A stretch of 64,000 nt of DNA from Mesobacillus jeotgali (GTDB lineage: Bacteria; Bacillota; Bacilli; Bacillales; Cytobacillaceae). Within the stretch, counting starts at the first letter, position 1; every line of letters starts with the position of its first letter. Below, in pieces: positions 1 to 8,447 of the stretch. The stretch lies in assembly GCF_900166585.1 (NCBI RefSeq), contig NZ_FVZC01000009.1, positions 1,995,444-2,059,443 of the forward strand. Reading direction: 5' to 3'. The notes under the pieces are model-generated. The model saw only the letters and a program-made list of their open reading frames with translations, did not search any database and had not been told where the DNA came from. The translations under genes were made by a program, and so were the position numbers.

Positions 1-367
1 CGATATTAGCAATCTCCATTCCTTGCTGTTCCATCAACTCCTCCTCTGCGGCTGTTTTCAATTGGACAGCCATTGTTTCTAAAATATATGCATGCTGAGA
101 GGCTTGTATTTCTTTTTTCTGAAATTCTATTGAATTTTTTATCTTTTCGTCTTCCCCGCTGCTGTATTTCCCCATTGAAGCTATCGCTGATTCAAAGTCA
201 GATGTAAATAGTTTCATGACCGGAGATAGGATGATAGCAATCAGAATCAAACCCGTTACGATTTTGGTATATTTCTGGAAACTTGAATTTGGCAGCAGCA
301 TATCCAGGACAGTTGCCAGGAGAACGAAAACGATAATATTCGTAACCCATTCTTTTATAAATTCCAT
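1..367 (-). CDS. spoIIIAF: Stage III sporulation protein AF (3' part outside window)
   Basis: Partial gene; its C-terminal end lies beyond base 1. The start ATG at 367 follows a strong AGGAGG. The protein begins MEFIKEWVTNIIVF and has two N-terminal membrane segments (about residues 5-25 and 33-55), then a polar region entering the forespore-mother cell space, as in the SpoIIIAF family. SpoIIIAF is part of the SpoIIIA-SpoIIQ channel, made in the mother cell under sigma-E and needed for late sigma-G activity. It lies 12 bases after spoIIIAE. Identity rests on the N-terminal sequence and the operon position. Confidence 0.93.
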   Translation of the reverse strand, partial: MEFIKEWVTNIIVFVLLATVLDMLLPNSSFQKYTKIVTGLILIAIILSPVMKLFTSDFESAIASMGKYSSGEDEKIKNSIEFQKKEIQASQHAYILETMAVQLKTAAEEELMEQQGMEIANI

Positions 368-379
368 TTCCTCTCCTCC

Positions 380-1579
380 TTACCTCACCATCATCGTTAA
401 ATTTCCTGCGGCGATAATGACCGTGATCGTCAGGAAAAACATCAAGGAAACAATCCCGAGTGCAGCAAAGACATAGATGATGCTTTTGCTGATAATATCG
501 AGACATGTTATGACCGGTCCTCCTCCAAGCGGCTGGAGAATCGCAGCGGCGAATTTATATATAAATGCAACCATCAGGATTTTAATTGCCGGAAAAGCTG
601 CAATAATCAGCAGTATGGCAACTCCTGCTATACCAACAGTATTTTTCAGGAGCATGGAAGCACTGATGACCGTATCAGTTGCATCTGTGAATACCCTGCC
701 AATAACCGGGATAAAATTGCCTGTGATGAATTTTGCTGTTTTTACTGTGACTCCATCCGTCACTGCGGAAGATGCCCCCTGTACAGAAATGACGCCTAGA
801 AACACAGTCAAAAGAATTCCCAGAAGCCCGACGCTCCAGTTCCGCAGCATGCTGGCCAGCTGCGTGACCTTGTAATGATCTGATAGAATACTGACTATAC
901 TTAAAAGTGTTGAAAGGAATAATAACGGTAATACTACATATTGGATAAACATTCCGCTGGTGTTCATCATGAAAAGGATGACAGGATGAAAAAAAGCTGC
1001 TGATATCAGTCCTCCGGAAGTTGCCATCAGTGCCAGTAACAGCGGGATCAAGGCAAGGATGAATTGAATCATCGTTCCAATCGCATCATTTGTGTAATCT
1101 ACCACCACATGGAAGCTGTTGAGCGCAATAATAATCAAAACCATGAACACAATTGAATAGGCAACCTTACTCACTGTGCTTTTTTCGAAGGAATTTTGCA
1201 GGGCTTGAAGGAACATGCTGAATACAGTCAGCAGAATCAGAGAGCCAAGCAGTTTTCCGTTGACAATAAATTCATGGAAAGCAAAGTTCAAAATCCCTTT
1301 AAACCAATCTTTCAATGAAAATTTCTTTTCACCACTCAAGAAATCATATAAGCTCCCTTTCTGGCTTTCAGGCAGATATCCATCATATTTGTTTATAATA
1401 TCTTCCCAGAAGCCCTTCAACTCATCGATATTCAACTCCTCAAGCTGGGCTCTCGCAATTTTATCCGGGTTAATCACCGTGTTTGTTTCCTGTTCGCCAC
1501 CCACAGCTTGTACACCCGGGATGAAAAAAAATAGCTGGATCAATATAATGCCAAGAATCAACTGCAGACGCTGCTTCAA
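380..1579 (-). CDS. spoIIIAE: Stage III sporulation protein AE
   Basis: 399 aa, the same length as B. subtilis SpoIIIAE. It starts at TTG preceded by GAGGTGA. A cleavable-looking signal peptide (residues 1-26, ending VQA) is followed by a polar segment and then at least six membrane segments between about residues 110 and 395. It is the large polytopic membrane subunit of the SpoIIIA channel complex in the outer forespore membrane. It lies between spoIIIAD and spoIIIAF in the canonical order. The family and operon assignment is secure. Confidence 0.96.
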   Translation of the reverse strand: MKQRLQLILGIILIQLFFFIPGVQAVGGEQETNTVINPDKIARAQLEELNIDELKGFWEDIINKYDGYLPESQKGSLYDFLSGEKKFSLKDWFKGILNFAFHEFIVNGKLLGSLILLTVFSMFLQALQNSFEKSTVSKVAYSIVFMVLIIIALNSFHVVVDYTNDAIGTMIQFILALIPLLLALMATSGGLISAAFFHPVILFMMNTSGMFIQYVVLPLLFLSTLLSIVSILSDHYKVTQLASMLRNWSVGLLGILLTVFLGVISVQGASSAVTDGVTVKTAKFITGNFIPVIGRVFTDATDTVISASMLLKNTVGIAGVAILLIIAAFPAIKILMVAFIYKFAAAILQPLGGGPVITCLDIISKSIIYVFAALGIVSLMFFLTITVIIAAGNLTMMVR

Positions 1580-1611
1580 CTTCTTTCACCTCTTTATGGG
1601 AGGGCCCTCGT

Positions 1612-2001
1612 TCAGCCCGGTATCAAGCGAATGATTGTTTCGATCATTACAGTGAGAATCGGAATGGCCATGGCCAGAATAAGAATCTTGCCGCCCAACT
1701 CAATTTTTGAAGCAATTGCTCCCTGACCTGCATCCTTGGTGATTTGGGCAGCAAATTCAGCAATATAGGCGATGCCAATTATTTTCAGGATCGTTTCTAC
1801 ATAAACTAGATTGACTCTCGCATTTGCCGCCAGCTTCTGAATCATGGAAATGATTTGATAGATTTGATCAACCAAAAAAAGAAAGATCGCTGAACCCGTA
1901 AACACTATAAGCAAAAAGGCAAAGTTAGGCTTTTGCTCTTTGACAATCAAGGCAAGAAATGTCGCAATCAGTGCTACACCTGTTATCTGAAGGATTTCAA
2001 T
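1612..2001 (-). CDS. spoIIIAD: Stage III sporulation protein AD, apparent ATT start
   Basis: Read from an ATT codon at 2001 it gives 129 aa beginning (M)EILQITGVALIATFLALIVKEQKP. The first ATG or GTG-type start in frame would be at 1950, inside the conserved first membrane helix (about residues 3-20), and would cut away the family-conserved N-terminus. GGGAGG lies 8 bases before the ATT, overlapping the end of spoIIIAC, and no ATG, GTG or TTG occurs in frame between them. The protein has three to four membrane helices and is a SpoIIIA channel component. The gene call is firm; the unusual start codon is inference from the ribosome binding site and homology. Confidence 0.93.
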   Translation of the reverse strand: MEILQITGVALIATFLALIVKEQKPNFAFLLIVFTGSAIFLFLVDQIYQIISMIQKLAANARVNLVYVETILKIIGIAYIAEFAAQITKDAGQGAIASKIELGGKILILAMAIPILTVMIETIIRLIPG

Positions 2002-2015
2002 GGCGAAGCCCTCCC

Positions 2016-2222
2016 TTAACCTTGAAATAGGAATACAGATTTAATTTTTTGAAAAAGGTCATCAACTATGGATGCAACCATAAAGAGAATATAGATGAAT
2101 CCAAACAGCGTTACCCACTGTGCATATTCCTTCTTTCCCACCTGATCGAGAATGGTGTGCAAAAACGCAACAACAATGCCTACACCTGCGATTTTAAAAA
2201 TAATATCCACATCAAGACCCAT
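2016..2222 (-). CDS. spoIIIAC: Stage III sporulation protein AC
   Basis: 68 aa with two hydrophobic helices (about residues 5-22 and 35-52). It starts MGLDVDIIFKIAGVG and matches the short SpoIIIAC family. GGAGGAGG precedes the ATG. It is homologous to the N-terminal part of SpoIIIAD and sits in the forespore-engulfing membrane as part of the feeding-tube channel. Only about 15 bases separate it from spoIIIAD, which suggests translational coupling. Confidence 0.96.
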   Translation of the reverse strand: MGLDVDIIFKIAGVGIVVAFLHTILDQVGKKEYAQWVTLFGFIYILFMVASIVDDLFQKIKSVFLFQG

Positions 2223-2241
2223 CTTGTCCTCCTCCTAAGCG

Positions 2242-2757
2242 CTACATCAATAAGATGATTAATAATAAGCCGGATAAAAAGCCGATGCTCTTCACCATTT
2301 TTTCGTATTTCATTTGTTTCTCGCAGGCGTCTGCTTCTTCTCTTTCCAGATGGGAGATTGTCAGGAGAATTTGTTTTTGCTGAGAATGCCTGTCATGCCG
2401 GCCAAGCGTTTCTCCAAATTGCTTCATGATCTCAAATTCCCCCTGTTTGAAGGCTGTAAGTTTCCAGACTTCTATCAGGCTCTCTTCCCAAGCGTTTTTC
2501 ACTGTAGTTTCAGTTTCAGTAAGTTTTTTCGAAAAAGTTTCAAAAAACCAGGATAATGGCTTTGTCAACTGCTCAGACAGCTTCCTGGAAGCTTCGTGGA
2601 GCGGGGTATGCCCATACATGATCTCCGCTTCAAGGGATTGCAATGCCGACTTCAAAAGCCGGAGCTGCCTTGGACGTTCGCTAAGGTGCCGTGATGCCTC
2701 AAAACCTGTCCAGGTCGTCGCCAGGATAATTAATATTGCACCAATTATTTTTATCAT
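2242..2757 (-). CDS. spoIIIAB: Stage III sporulation protein AB
   Basis: 171 aa, the standard length. An N-terminal membrane anchor (residues 3-20), a long alpha-helical, charge-rich central domain (about 25-145) and a C-terminal hydrophobic segment ending LLLIILLM match SpoIIIAB, a GspF-like channel subunit with both ends in the membrane. Its ATG directly follows the spoIIIAA stop codon with no gap (TAA-ATG), so translation is probably coupled. There is no sign of damage. Confidence 0.95.
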   Translation of the reverse strand: MIKIIGAILIILATTWTGFEASRHLSERPRQLRLLKSALQSLEAEIMYGHTPLHEASRKLSEQLTKPLSWFFETFSKKLTETETTVKNAWEESLIEVWKLTAFKQGEFEIMKQFGETLGRHDRHSQQKQILLTISHLEREEADACEKQMKYEKMVKSIGFLSGLLLIILLM

Positions 2758-3681
2758 TTATGTCACTCTCACTTTAGGGCGGATCTCTTTGCCGCTTCCT
2801 TCACGAATCGAAGTGATTGTACCAGGGCCAGAAATTCTTCCAAGCTCCACAAACCGGTCAAAGATACCCATTTCCAATATTGGTTTCAATGTCGGCCTTT
2901 TTTTGATATCCTCAAGAGAATCCCCATGAGTGGTCATGATCAACTTTATTCCTGCATTAACAGCTTCAAGTATCGCTTCAGCGTCTTCTTTTCTGCCTAT
3001 TTCATCCACGACCAGGATATCAGGGCTCATTGAACGAATCATCATCATCATGCCTTCAGCTTTAGGACAGGAGTCCAGTATATCCACCCTTGGCCCAAAG
3101 GTTAGCTGCGGCACACCCTTTACACATCCTGCTATTTCCGATCTTTCATCGACAATGCCAGCTTTTAATGGCGGAACTTTTTTCTCTGGAAGCCCGCTTG
3201 AAATCATCCTTGCTATATCCCTAAGCAATGTGGTTTTCCCTGTCTGCGGCGGGCCAATGATCATCGTATGCTTCCAGCCATTTTGATACAAATAAGGCAG
3301 CAGCGGGTCTGCAATCCCGATTTTTTCCCTGGCAATCCTGAAATTAAATGAAGAAATATCCCTGATTGCCTTTACACTGCCATTTTCAAGGATCACCTTC
3401 CCTGCAAGTCCGACACGGTGGCCACCTGCTATGGTTATATAGCCCCGTTTTAACTCTTCCTCCAGGGTATACATAGAAAAATGCCCGAGCTTATTCAACA
3501 GCTGGACAGCATCCTCAGGGGGAACAATATACGGCAGGAATTCCGGCTTTCCTCTTACCGTTATTTCAAGCGGCCGGTTGATCCGGATCCGCACCTCTTC
3601 CATCCCTTCTTTGTCATTAGGAGGCACTGCATCCAGCAATTCAGCAATTCGTTTCGGCAAAAAAGATAAGATATCATCCAT
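2758..3681 (-). CDS. spoIIIAA: Stage III sporulation protein AA, ATPase
   Basis: 307 aa from the ATG at 3681, the same length as the B. subtilis protein. A second ATG sits one codon upstream, but AGGAGG is spaced best (7 bases) for 3681. SpoIIIAA is the secretion-type AAA+ ATPase of the SpoIIIA machinery. Walker A is visible as GPPQTGKTTLL near residue 145 and Walker B as DILVVDEIG near 220. It is first in the operon, directly behind a sigma-E-like promoter. The protein is cytoplasmic in the mother cell. Confidence 0.96.
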   Translation of the reverse strand: MDDILSFLPKRIAELLDAVPPNDKEGMEEVRIRINRPLEITVRGKPEFLPYIVPPEDAVQLLNKLGHFSMYTLEEELKRGYITIAGGHRVGLAGKVILENGSVKAIRDISSFNFRIAREKIGIADPLLPYLYQNGWKHTMIIGPPQTGKTTLLRDIARMISSGLPEKKVPPLKAGIVDERSEIAGCVKGVPQLTFGPRVDILDSCPKAEGMMMMIRSMSPDILVVDEIGRKEDAEAILEAVNAGIKLIMTTHGDSLEDIKKRPTLKPILEMGIFDRFVELGRISGPGTITSIREGSGKEIRPKVRVT

Positions 3682-3711
3682 CATTGATCCTCCTGACATT
3701 CACTTACTTAA

Positions 3712-3739
3712 TATGTATGCCTGCTTGGCCACTTTATGA
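3712..3739 (-). promoter_or_regulatory. Sigma-E-like promoter of the spoIIIA operon
   Basis: On the minus strand TCATAAA (3733-3739) and CATACATA (3712-3719) are separated by 13 bases. This resembles the Bacillus sigma-E consensus (KMATATT, about 14 bases, CATACAHT) and lies about 30 bases before spoIIIAA. Sigma-E control is known for this operon. The spacing is slightly short. Confidence 0.6.
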
Positions 3740-3860
3740 CCTGCAGATTTGTCAAGCATTTTATGCGTTTTATGATTTTGTCACCTGAGTCCAATATCGC
3801 AAAAAAGAAAATAAATTATCTTTTCAATGAAAAGAATAGTATCGAAAGGAGTTGATAAAT

Positions 3861-4013
3861 ATGAATATGGATCACCAGAAGTTCCAGAAAGAACAAAAGG
3901 CTGACAGGGCTACTTACCTGGGAGGAGGAAGGAGTCCAAAGGAATCTCCAATGACAGACCCGAAATATAACAACAAGAACAATACGGATAAAGCACCCGG
4001 AGCAGGCGAGTAA
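3861..4013 (+). CDS. Small hydrophilic protein, 50 aa, unknown
   Basis: ATG preceded by AAAGGAG at good spacing. The 50-residue product begins MNMDHQKFQKEQKADRATY and is polar, rich in Lys, Asn, Gln and Gly, with no membrane segment or Cys. I do not recognise a family. It occupies the place where B. subtilis has yqhV, between spoIIIAA and the efp side, but is not similar to YqhV. The composition recalls small spore-associated proteins, but no specific spore motif is visible. The ribosome binding site and codon pattern support it as a real gene. Confidence 0.6.
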   Translation: MNMDHQKFQKEQKADRATYLGGGRSPKESPMTDPKYNNKNNTDKAPGAGE

Positions 4014-4014
4014 T

Positions 4015-4044
4015 TCATATCCTTTTGATCCGGTTGCATACATG
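4015..4044 (+). promoter_or_regulatory. Possible sigma-E-like promoter before the SIMPL gene
   Basis: TCATATC (4015-4021), a 15-base spacer, then CATACATG (4037-4044): a fair match to sigma-E elements. It lies about 78 bases before the ATG at 4122. It is seen by eye only and could be chance. Confidence 0.35.
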
Positions 4045-4121
4045 AAGGATGGCCGTTATTTGTTTTTCTTTCATTACATAAATATGGGTAATGGAAAGAA
4101 CAAATACGGAGGGATGATACG

Positions 4122-4790
4122 ATGGTTAATGTGGGATATACTCACAACGGGCACAATGACTCTGGAAACAGAAGAAAAATCAATGTCAGCGGTGAAGGCA
4201 TTGTTTTCTCAACGCCGAACAGAGCCACTGCCACCGTGGGGGTTCGGACAGAAAATCCAAACCTGCAAACTGCCCAGGGAGAGAATGCTGAAAAGTCAAA
4301 TACTATGTTACAGGCCTTACAAAACCTGGGGATTGCAAAAGAGGATATTAAAACGGCAGATTACCGGATAGACCCCGTCTATACCTACGAGGATGGCAAG
4401 CAGTTGTTTCAGGGATATCGTGTTACACATCTTTATACCGTTACAATCAGGAACCTTTCCCAGGCGGGTCAGGTAATAGATACAGCTGTTGATAATGGCG
4501 CGAACGAAGTTATGAACATACAATTCTCAGTTGCAGAGTCACAGGAATTGTATAAGCAGGCACTTTCCATGGCAGTGATCGATTCTTATAATAAAGCGCT
4601 AACAGTGGCAAGGACCTTGGGTATCAAAACTGCTATTTATCCGCTTGTCATTACCGAGGAAACCCAGAAAGGCTCGCCCGGACCGTTCCTGGTAGCTTCA
4701 AAGGACACAAGCAGTTCGAGCGGAACACCTATAGAACCTGGCAAACTCGAAATTAAAGCAACCGTGACAGGAACATATATTAGTCCTTGA
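4122..4790 (+). CDS. SIMPL domain (DUF541) protein
   Basis: 222 aa; GGAGGG precedes the ATG. The segment RKINVSGEGIVFSTPNRATATVGV (about residues 18-41) is the typical start of a SIMPL/DUF541 domain (YggE/BP26 family), which runs to the C-terminus ending in an EIKATVTGTYI strand. Family members are periplasmic or surface proteins of poorly defined role, some linked to oxidative stress. This one has no signal peptide, so if exported it uses another route; a cytoplasmic or spore role is possible. It stands alone between a possible sigma-E promoter and a clear terminator. Confidence 0.85.
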   Translation: MVNVGYTHNGHNDSGNRRKINVSGEGIVFSTPNRATATVGVRTENPNLQTAQGENAEKSNTMLQALQNLGIAKEDIKTADYRIDPVYTYEDGKQLFQGYRVTHLYTVTIRNLSQAGQVIDTAVDNGANEVMNIQFSVAESQELYKQALSMAVIDSYNKALTVARTLGIKTAIYPLVITEETQKGSPGPFLVASKDTSSSSGTPIEPGKLEIKATVTGTYISP

Positions 4791-4791
4791 C

Positions 4792-4820
4792 AAAAAGCCA
4801 GGCGGACAGCCTGGCTTTTG
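4792..4820 (+). terminator. Terminator of the SIMPL gene
   Basis: AAAAGCCAGG/CCTGGCTTTT hairpin just after the stop codon, followed by a T-rich end. Confidence 0.85.
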
Positions 4821-4979
4821 CGTGATATTTATAGAAAGCTGAAATACAATTCCTGCAATCTTTTTATTGAACACCAGTCGTTCACCACGAATTTTCAATC
4901 TGCGCTGACACATTTTGTCTATATCCATCGTAATGATTTTGCGTTAAAATACCTCTATAAGTATTATGGGAGGTTCAAT

Positions 4980-5342
4980 ATGAGAAAATTATTCGCAGCA
5001 TTCCTGTTTGCTGCACTGGTAATGACCGGCTGTTCAGGCGGCTCTTATAAAGATGTTTCAGTCGATCAGGCAAAAGAATTGATTGATAGCGGAAAAGTTC
5101 AAGTCCTGGACGTCCGTACCCCGGATGAGTTCGCTGCAGGCCATATCCCAGGCGCCAAATTAGTCCCCCTGCAGGTCCTAGATAGCATGCTTTCCGAGCT
5201 TGACGAGGAGCAAGAATATCTTGTCGTTTGCCGCAGCGGCAACCGCTCCACAGAGGCAAGCCAAATTTTGGCCAAAAAAGGCTTTAAGAAAATTTACAAT
5301 ATGACTGGCGGTATGAATGAGTGGAAATTTGAGATTGAATAA
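4980..5342 (+). CDS. Rhodanese-like lipoprotein
   Basis: 120 aa from the ATG at 4980, which follows GGGAGG; longer in-frame extensions upstream lack a ribosome binding site. Residues 1-20 are a lipoprotein signal peptide with lipobox VMTGC, so the mature protein should be anchored outside the membrane. A single rhodanese domain follows (about 27-118), with active-site loop CRSGNRST, so the catalytic Cys is present. It probably handles sulfane sulfur or thiol redox at the cell surface. A second, membrane-anchored rhodanese (YqhL) lies at 17.3 kb. The physiological substrate is unknown. Confidence 0.9.
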   Translation: MRKLFAAFLFAALVMTGCSGGSYKDVSVDQAKELIDSGKVQVLDVRTPDEFAAGHIPGAKLVPLQVLDSMLSELDEEQEYLVVCRSGNRSTEASQILAKKGFKKIYNMTGGMNEWKFEIE

Positions 5343-5352
5343 TCCTTTTTTA

Positions 5353-5384
5353 GGCATCTCGCGAATAATACGAGATGCTTTTTT
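5353..5384 (+). terminator. Terminator after the rhodanese gene
   Basis: GCATCTCG/CGAGATGC stem followed by six T. Confidence 0.85.
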
Positions 5385-5404
5385 AATAATTATGAACAAA
5401 TCTG

Positions 5405-5440
5405 AAAAAAGGAACCTGCTGACAAAGTGCAGCAGGTTCC
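5405..5440 (-). terminator. Terminator after efp
   Basis: On the minus strand GGAACCTGCTG/CAGCAGGTTCC followed by a T6 run; it ends the aroQ-papA-efp unit. Confidence 0.88.
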
Positions 5441-5449
5441 CCTAAAAAG

Positions 5450-6007
5450 TTATGCGCGTGATACGTAAGAAGCATCAGTGGTATTGATCACCAGTCTGTC
5501 GCCCTGGTTTACAAAGAATGGCACCTGGACTGTCAGGCCTGTTTCAAGAGTTGCTGGTTTTGTTCCGCCTGAAGCAGTGTCACCCTTGATACCCGGTTCT
5601 GTTTCAGTCACTTCCAGCTCAACTGTGTTAGGAAGCTCTACTCCGAGTGTTTCATGGCCGAATTGCATGATGTATACTTCCATGTTTTCCTTAAGGAATT
5701 TCAATTCATATTCAATAGAAGAACCTGGCAGTTCAATCTGCTCGTATGATTCATTATCCATGAACACATGCTGATCACCGCTAGCATACAGATATTGCAT
5801 TTTGCGGTTTTCAATTTGAGCTTTCGCAACTTTTTCACCAGCACGGAATGTTTTTTCCTGGATTGCTCCTGTACGAAGATTACGAAGCTTTGAACGAACG
5901 AAAGCCGCTCCTTTACCTGGCTTCACGTGTTGGAAATCAAGTACACGCCAAATGCCGTTATCTACTTCAATCGTCAAGCCCGTACGGAAATCGTTTACTG
6001 AAATCAT
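5450..6007 (-). CDS. efp: Elongation factor P
   Basis: 185 aa, the standard size. It begins [20 protein letters not shown] and has three beta-barrel domains. The loop that carries the modifiable residue reads [11 protein letters not shown], with Lys near residue 32. EF-P binds stalled ribosomes and relieves stalling at polyproline stretches. AGGAGG precedes the ATG. Only about 20 bases separate it from papA, an operon arrangement shared with B. subtilis (yqhS-yqhT-efp). Confidence 0.98.
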   Translation of the reverse strand: MISVNDFRTGLTIEVDNGIWRVLDFQHVKPGKGAAFVRSKLRNLRTGAIQEKTFRAGEKVAKAQIENRKMQYLYASGDQHVFMDNESYEQIELPGSSIEYELKFLKENMEVYIMQFGHETLGVELPNTVELEVTETEPGIKGDTASGGTKPATLETGLTVQVPFFVNQGDRLVINTTDASYVSRA

Positions 6008-6029
6008 TGTTAGTCCTCCTAATGTCGTC

Positions 6030-7091
6030 TTATAGAATGATGAGTTCTTTCGTAGAATGCGTCAGTGACTCATTATGGTCAAGAGTAATCACAGTATCAT
6101 CCTCGATCCTTACCCCGCCGAGGCCAGCAATGTAAATTCCCGGCTCAACAGTCACAACCATACCTGTTTCAAGTATGGTGTCTGATCGGAATGAAAGACC
6201 AGGTCCTTCATGTACTTCGAGGCCAATCCCATGGCCTGTCGAATGGCCAAAATACTCGCCATAGCCTTTTTCAGTGATAAAGTTCCTAGTTAAAGCATCG
6301 GCTTCCCTGCCTGTCATTCCAGGTTTGATGCCTGCCATACCACGAAGCTGAGCTTCAAGCACAATATTATAGATTTCCTTCAGTTTTTCAGAAGGATTTC
6401 CCATCGATACTGTACGAGTGATATCTGATACATACCCTTTATAATATGCCCCATAATCCAGGGTTACGAAATCTCCTGTTTCAATCACCTTGTCACTTGC
6501 TACACCGTGGGGAAGGGCGGAACGATAGCCTGAAGCCACAATAATATCGAATGATGATGAGGCTGCGCCCTGTTTTCTCATAAAGAATTCAAGCTCATTC
6601 GATACTTCCAGCTCAGTCCTTCCTGGACGGATAAACTCAAGTATATGTGTAAACGCAGCATCTGCAATGGCTGCTGCTTCCTTTAATATCTTAATCTCTG
6701 AATCAGTCTTAATCAAGCGTAACTTTTCAATTCCACCTGATACAGGCACCAATTCAGCTTCCACGCCTTTATCAAAGGTTTTATAAGCAGAATATGTAAC
6801 ATGATTTTCCTCAAAGCCGAGCTTTTTGATTCCTAGATTTTTAGCTTGAGCCGCTACTTCATCCTGAATCAGTCCTTTATGAAGGACTACCTCATAACCT
6901 TCACATTGTTTGGCCGCCTGCTCCGTATATCTGAAATCAGTGATGAATAGAGCTCTTTCAGCACTAATCAGCACCATGCCTGCCGAACCTGTGAATCCTG
7001 TCATATACCTGCGGTTGAAATCGCTTGTAATGAGCATCCCATCAATCCCTAGATCTTGGAAGCTCTCGCGCAGTTTTTGTATTTTCTCCAT
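6030..7091 (-). CDS. papA: Xaa-Pro aminopeptidase family (M24B), YqhT
   Basis: 353 aa from the ATG at 7091 (AGGAGG lies inside the end of aroQ), the same length as B. subtilis YqhT. An N-terminal creatinase-like domain (about 5-125) is followed by a pita-bread metallopeptidase domain. Metal ligands are visible in [18 protein letters not shown] (two Asp), [16 protein letters not shown] (His) and VTVEPGIYI (Glu). It should be a cytoplasmic dimetal enzyme releasing N-terminal residues before proline. It is cotranscribed with aroQ and efp. Confidence 0.93.
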   Translation of the reverse strand: MEKIQKLRESFQDLGIDGMLITSDFNRRYMTGFTGSAGMVLISAERALFITDFRYTEQAAKQCEGYEVVLHKGLIQDEVAAQAKNLGIKKLGFEENHVTYSAYKTFDKGVEAELVPVSGGIEKLRLIKTDSEIKILKEAAAIADAAFTHILEFIRPGRTELEVSNELEFFMRKQGAASSSFDIIVASGYRSALPHGVASDKVIETGDFVTLDYGAYYKGYVSDITRTVSMGNPSEKLKEIYNIVLEAQLRGMAGIKPGMTGREADALTRNFITEKGYGEYFGHSTGHGIGLEVHEGPGLSFRSDTILETGMVVTVEPGIYIAGLGGVRIEDDTVITLDHNESLTHSTKELIIL

Positions 7092-7095
7092 AACC

Positions 7096-7542
7096 CTATT
7101 CCTCCTCTTTTCCTTCTCTTTTGAAGACTTCAAGCGCCAATTCATAGCCAAGCAGGCCTAGACCTGCAATCTGCCCCTTCGCTACAGGAGCAATCACGGA
7201 TTTGTGCCTGAATTCTTCTCTTTCATATACATTTGAGATATGTACTTCGATAACAGGAAGTGTAATTCCTGCTATCGCATCCCTGATCGCGTAGCTATAA
7301 TGCGTAAAAGCTCCAGGGTTGAAAATGACTCCGTCTACGCCTGTGTCCTCTGCCTCATGGAGTTTGTCAATAAGTGCTCCTTCGTGATTGGATTGAAAAC
7401 AGATAACCTCTATCTTGTTCTCAGCCCCGAGCCGGACCATTTGTTCTTCCAGCTCCTTTAAAGTCGTAACACCATATATTCCAGGCTCCCTTTTCCCCAG
7501 GCGATTTAGATTCGGACCATTGAGCAACAGTATTTTTTTCAT
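7096..7542 (-). CDS. aroQ: 3-dehydroquinate dehydratase, type II
   Basis: 148 aa. The N-terminus KKILLLNGPNLNRLGKREP is the type II dehydroquinase signature, with Arg and Tyr (EPGIYG) of the catalytic lid. The later segments IFNPGAFTHYSYAIRDAI and VIEVHISNVYEREEFRHKS hold the active-site Asn and His. It converts 3-dehydroquinate to 3-dehydroshikimate. It is first gene of an operon with papA and efp; shikimate kinase lies further along at 25.4 kb. Confidence 0.97.
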   Translation of the reverse strand: MKKILLLNGPNLNRLGKREPGIYGVTTLKELEEQMVRLGAENKIEVICFQSNHEGALIDKLHEAEDTGVDGVIFNPGAFTHYSYAIRDAIAGITLPVIEVHISNVYEREEFRHKSVIAPVAKGQIAGLGLLGYELALEVFKREGKEEE

Positions 7543-7556
7543 GATCAGACTCCCGT

Positions 7557-7585
7557 AAAAAAAGAATGTTCTCTAAGAACATTCT
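7557..7585 (-). terminator. Terminator after figP
   Basis: AGAATGTTCT/AGAACATTCT stem followed by T6 on the minus strand, separating figP from aroQ. Confidence 0.85.
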
Positions 7586-7621
7586 ATCATAACTAATTTT
7601 GCGAAAACTACTTTGAATCGC

Positions 7622-8137
7622 TCAGGAAGTAATCTCCTCGTGACTTTTCTCCTTGTTGCGATTTTCATTTTCCTCATAAGAAATGGAGTAACCGACAAAT
7701 ACACCATAAAGTAAATAGAAGCAGATGGAAGTTATCAAAGTGTCTTTTGACAGGTCCCAGAATGGTTTAATGCCCGGGAACAGCGGATTTAGCACATAGA
7801 AAACGAGTAAAAACAATACCAAGCCAAAGGCTGCTCCAGCCCAGATAGAATTCAATTTCCTCATTGTTGCATAATATATAAGGGCAGCCCCGATGGAGAA
7901 AAGGCCAATCGCTATAATCGATATGACCGTCCCGAGCCATTGCTCCTTCCATTCACCAAGTGCCCACGGCTCAAGGATTACGTTTGGACGGATTTCAGTG
8001 AAATTGAAAATATAAGCCAGATATGCGAGCGCACTCCAAAAAATCCCGCCGAACAACCCGGTTATTATGCTCATTCCAATAAAAGACATCGGTTTTTCCC
8101 TTTGGTTCTGTTCTAGGTTTCCATGATTTTCTGCCAT
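7622..8137 (-). CDS. figP: YqhR/FigP-type spore germination membrane protein
   Basis: 171 aa from the ATG at 8137, placed 8 bases after GGAGG; a GTG further up lies inside the ribosome binding site. Four membrane helices (about residues 25-48, 75-98, 105-125 and 145-165) match the YqhR family. In B. subtilis YqhR was renamed FigP and reported to form a complex with SpoVAF that acts as an ion channel amplifying germinant receptor signals. A sigma-G-like promoter directly upstream fits forespore expression. A spoVAF gene is present at 40.9-42.4 kb. Assignment is by synteny (next to aroQ) and topology. Confidence 0.85.
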   Translation of the reverse strand: MAENHGNLEQNQREKPMSFIGMSIITGLFGGIFWSALAYLAYIFNFTEIRPNVILEPWALGEWKEQWLGTVISIIAIGLFSIGAALIYYATMRKLNSIWAGAAFGLVLFLLVFYVLNPLFPGIKPFWDLSKDTLITSICFYLLYGVFVGYSISYEENENRNKEKSHEEITS

Positions 8138-8155
8138 TTGTTGCACCTCCGTTTT

Positions 8156-8186
8156 TAGTATGTCCCGGAATGGCCAATGTTTTGCA
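8156..8186 (-). promoter_or_regulatory. Sigma-G-like promoter of figP
   Basis: Minus strand TGCAAA (8181-8186), 18 bases, then CATACTA (8156-8162), an exact sigma-G type -10 element 19 bases before the figP ATG. Confidence 0.6.
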
Positions 8187-8447
8187 TAGCTGGAAAAAAT
8201 GTTGCGGAGGCTTGTCCTTCATATAGAGGTTTTTGTTTCTTTTTAGTAAAATGAAATTAACAGAATTCTTTCTATCCAATAGGCTCATATATGATGAAAA
8301 TAGAAATCTTCCGTTTAAGACATTTATAAAAAGGAAAAAGTAGCAGGAGAAGAGTATAAAATCGAAGAATTTGTATAAAGTAATCGTTGGTAAGTTTAAA
8401 AGCTGATAAAATTGCTCATGATGCTATTAGGGAGGTGGCTTTCTTTT
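8187..8447. other. Spacer between figP and yqhP; yqhQ absent
   Basis: AT-rich divergent spacer of about 260 bases. I see no ORF with a ribosome binding site. B. subtilis has yqhQ (DUF1385) between yqhP and yqhR; no trace of it is visible here. Confidence 0.5.
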
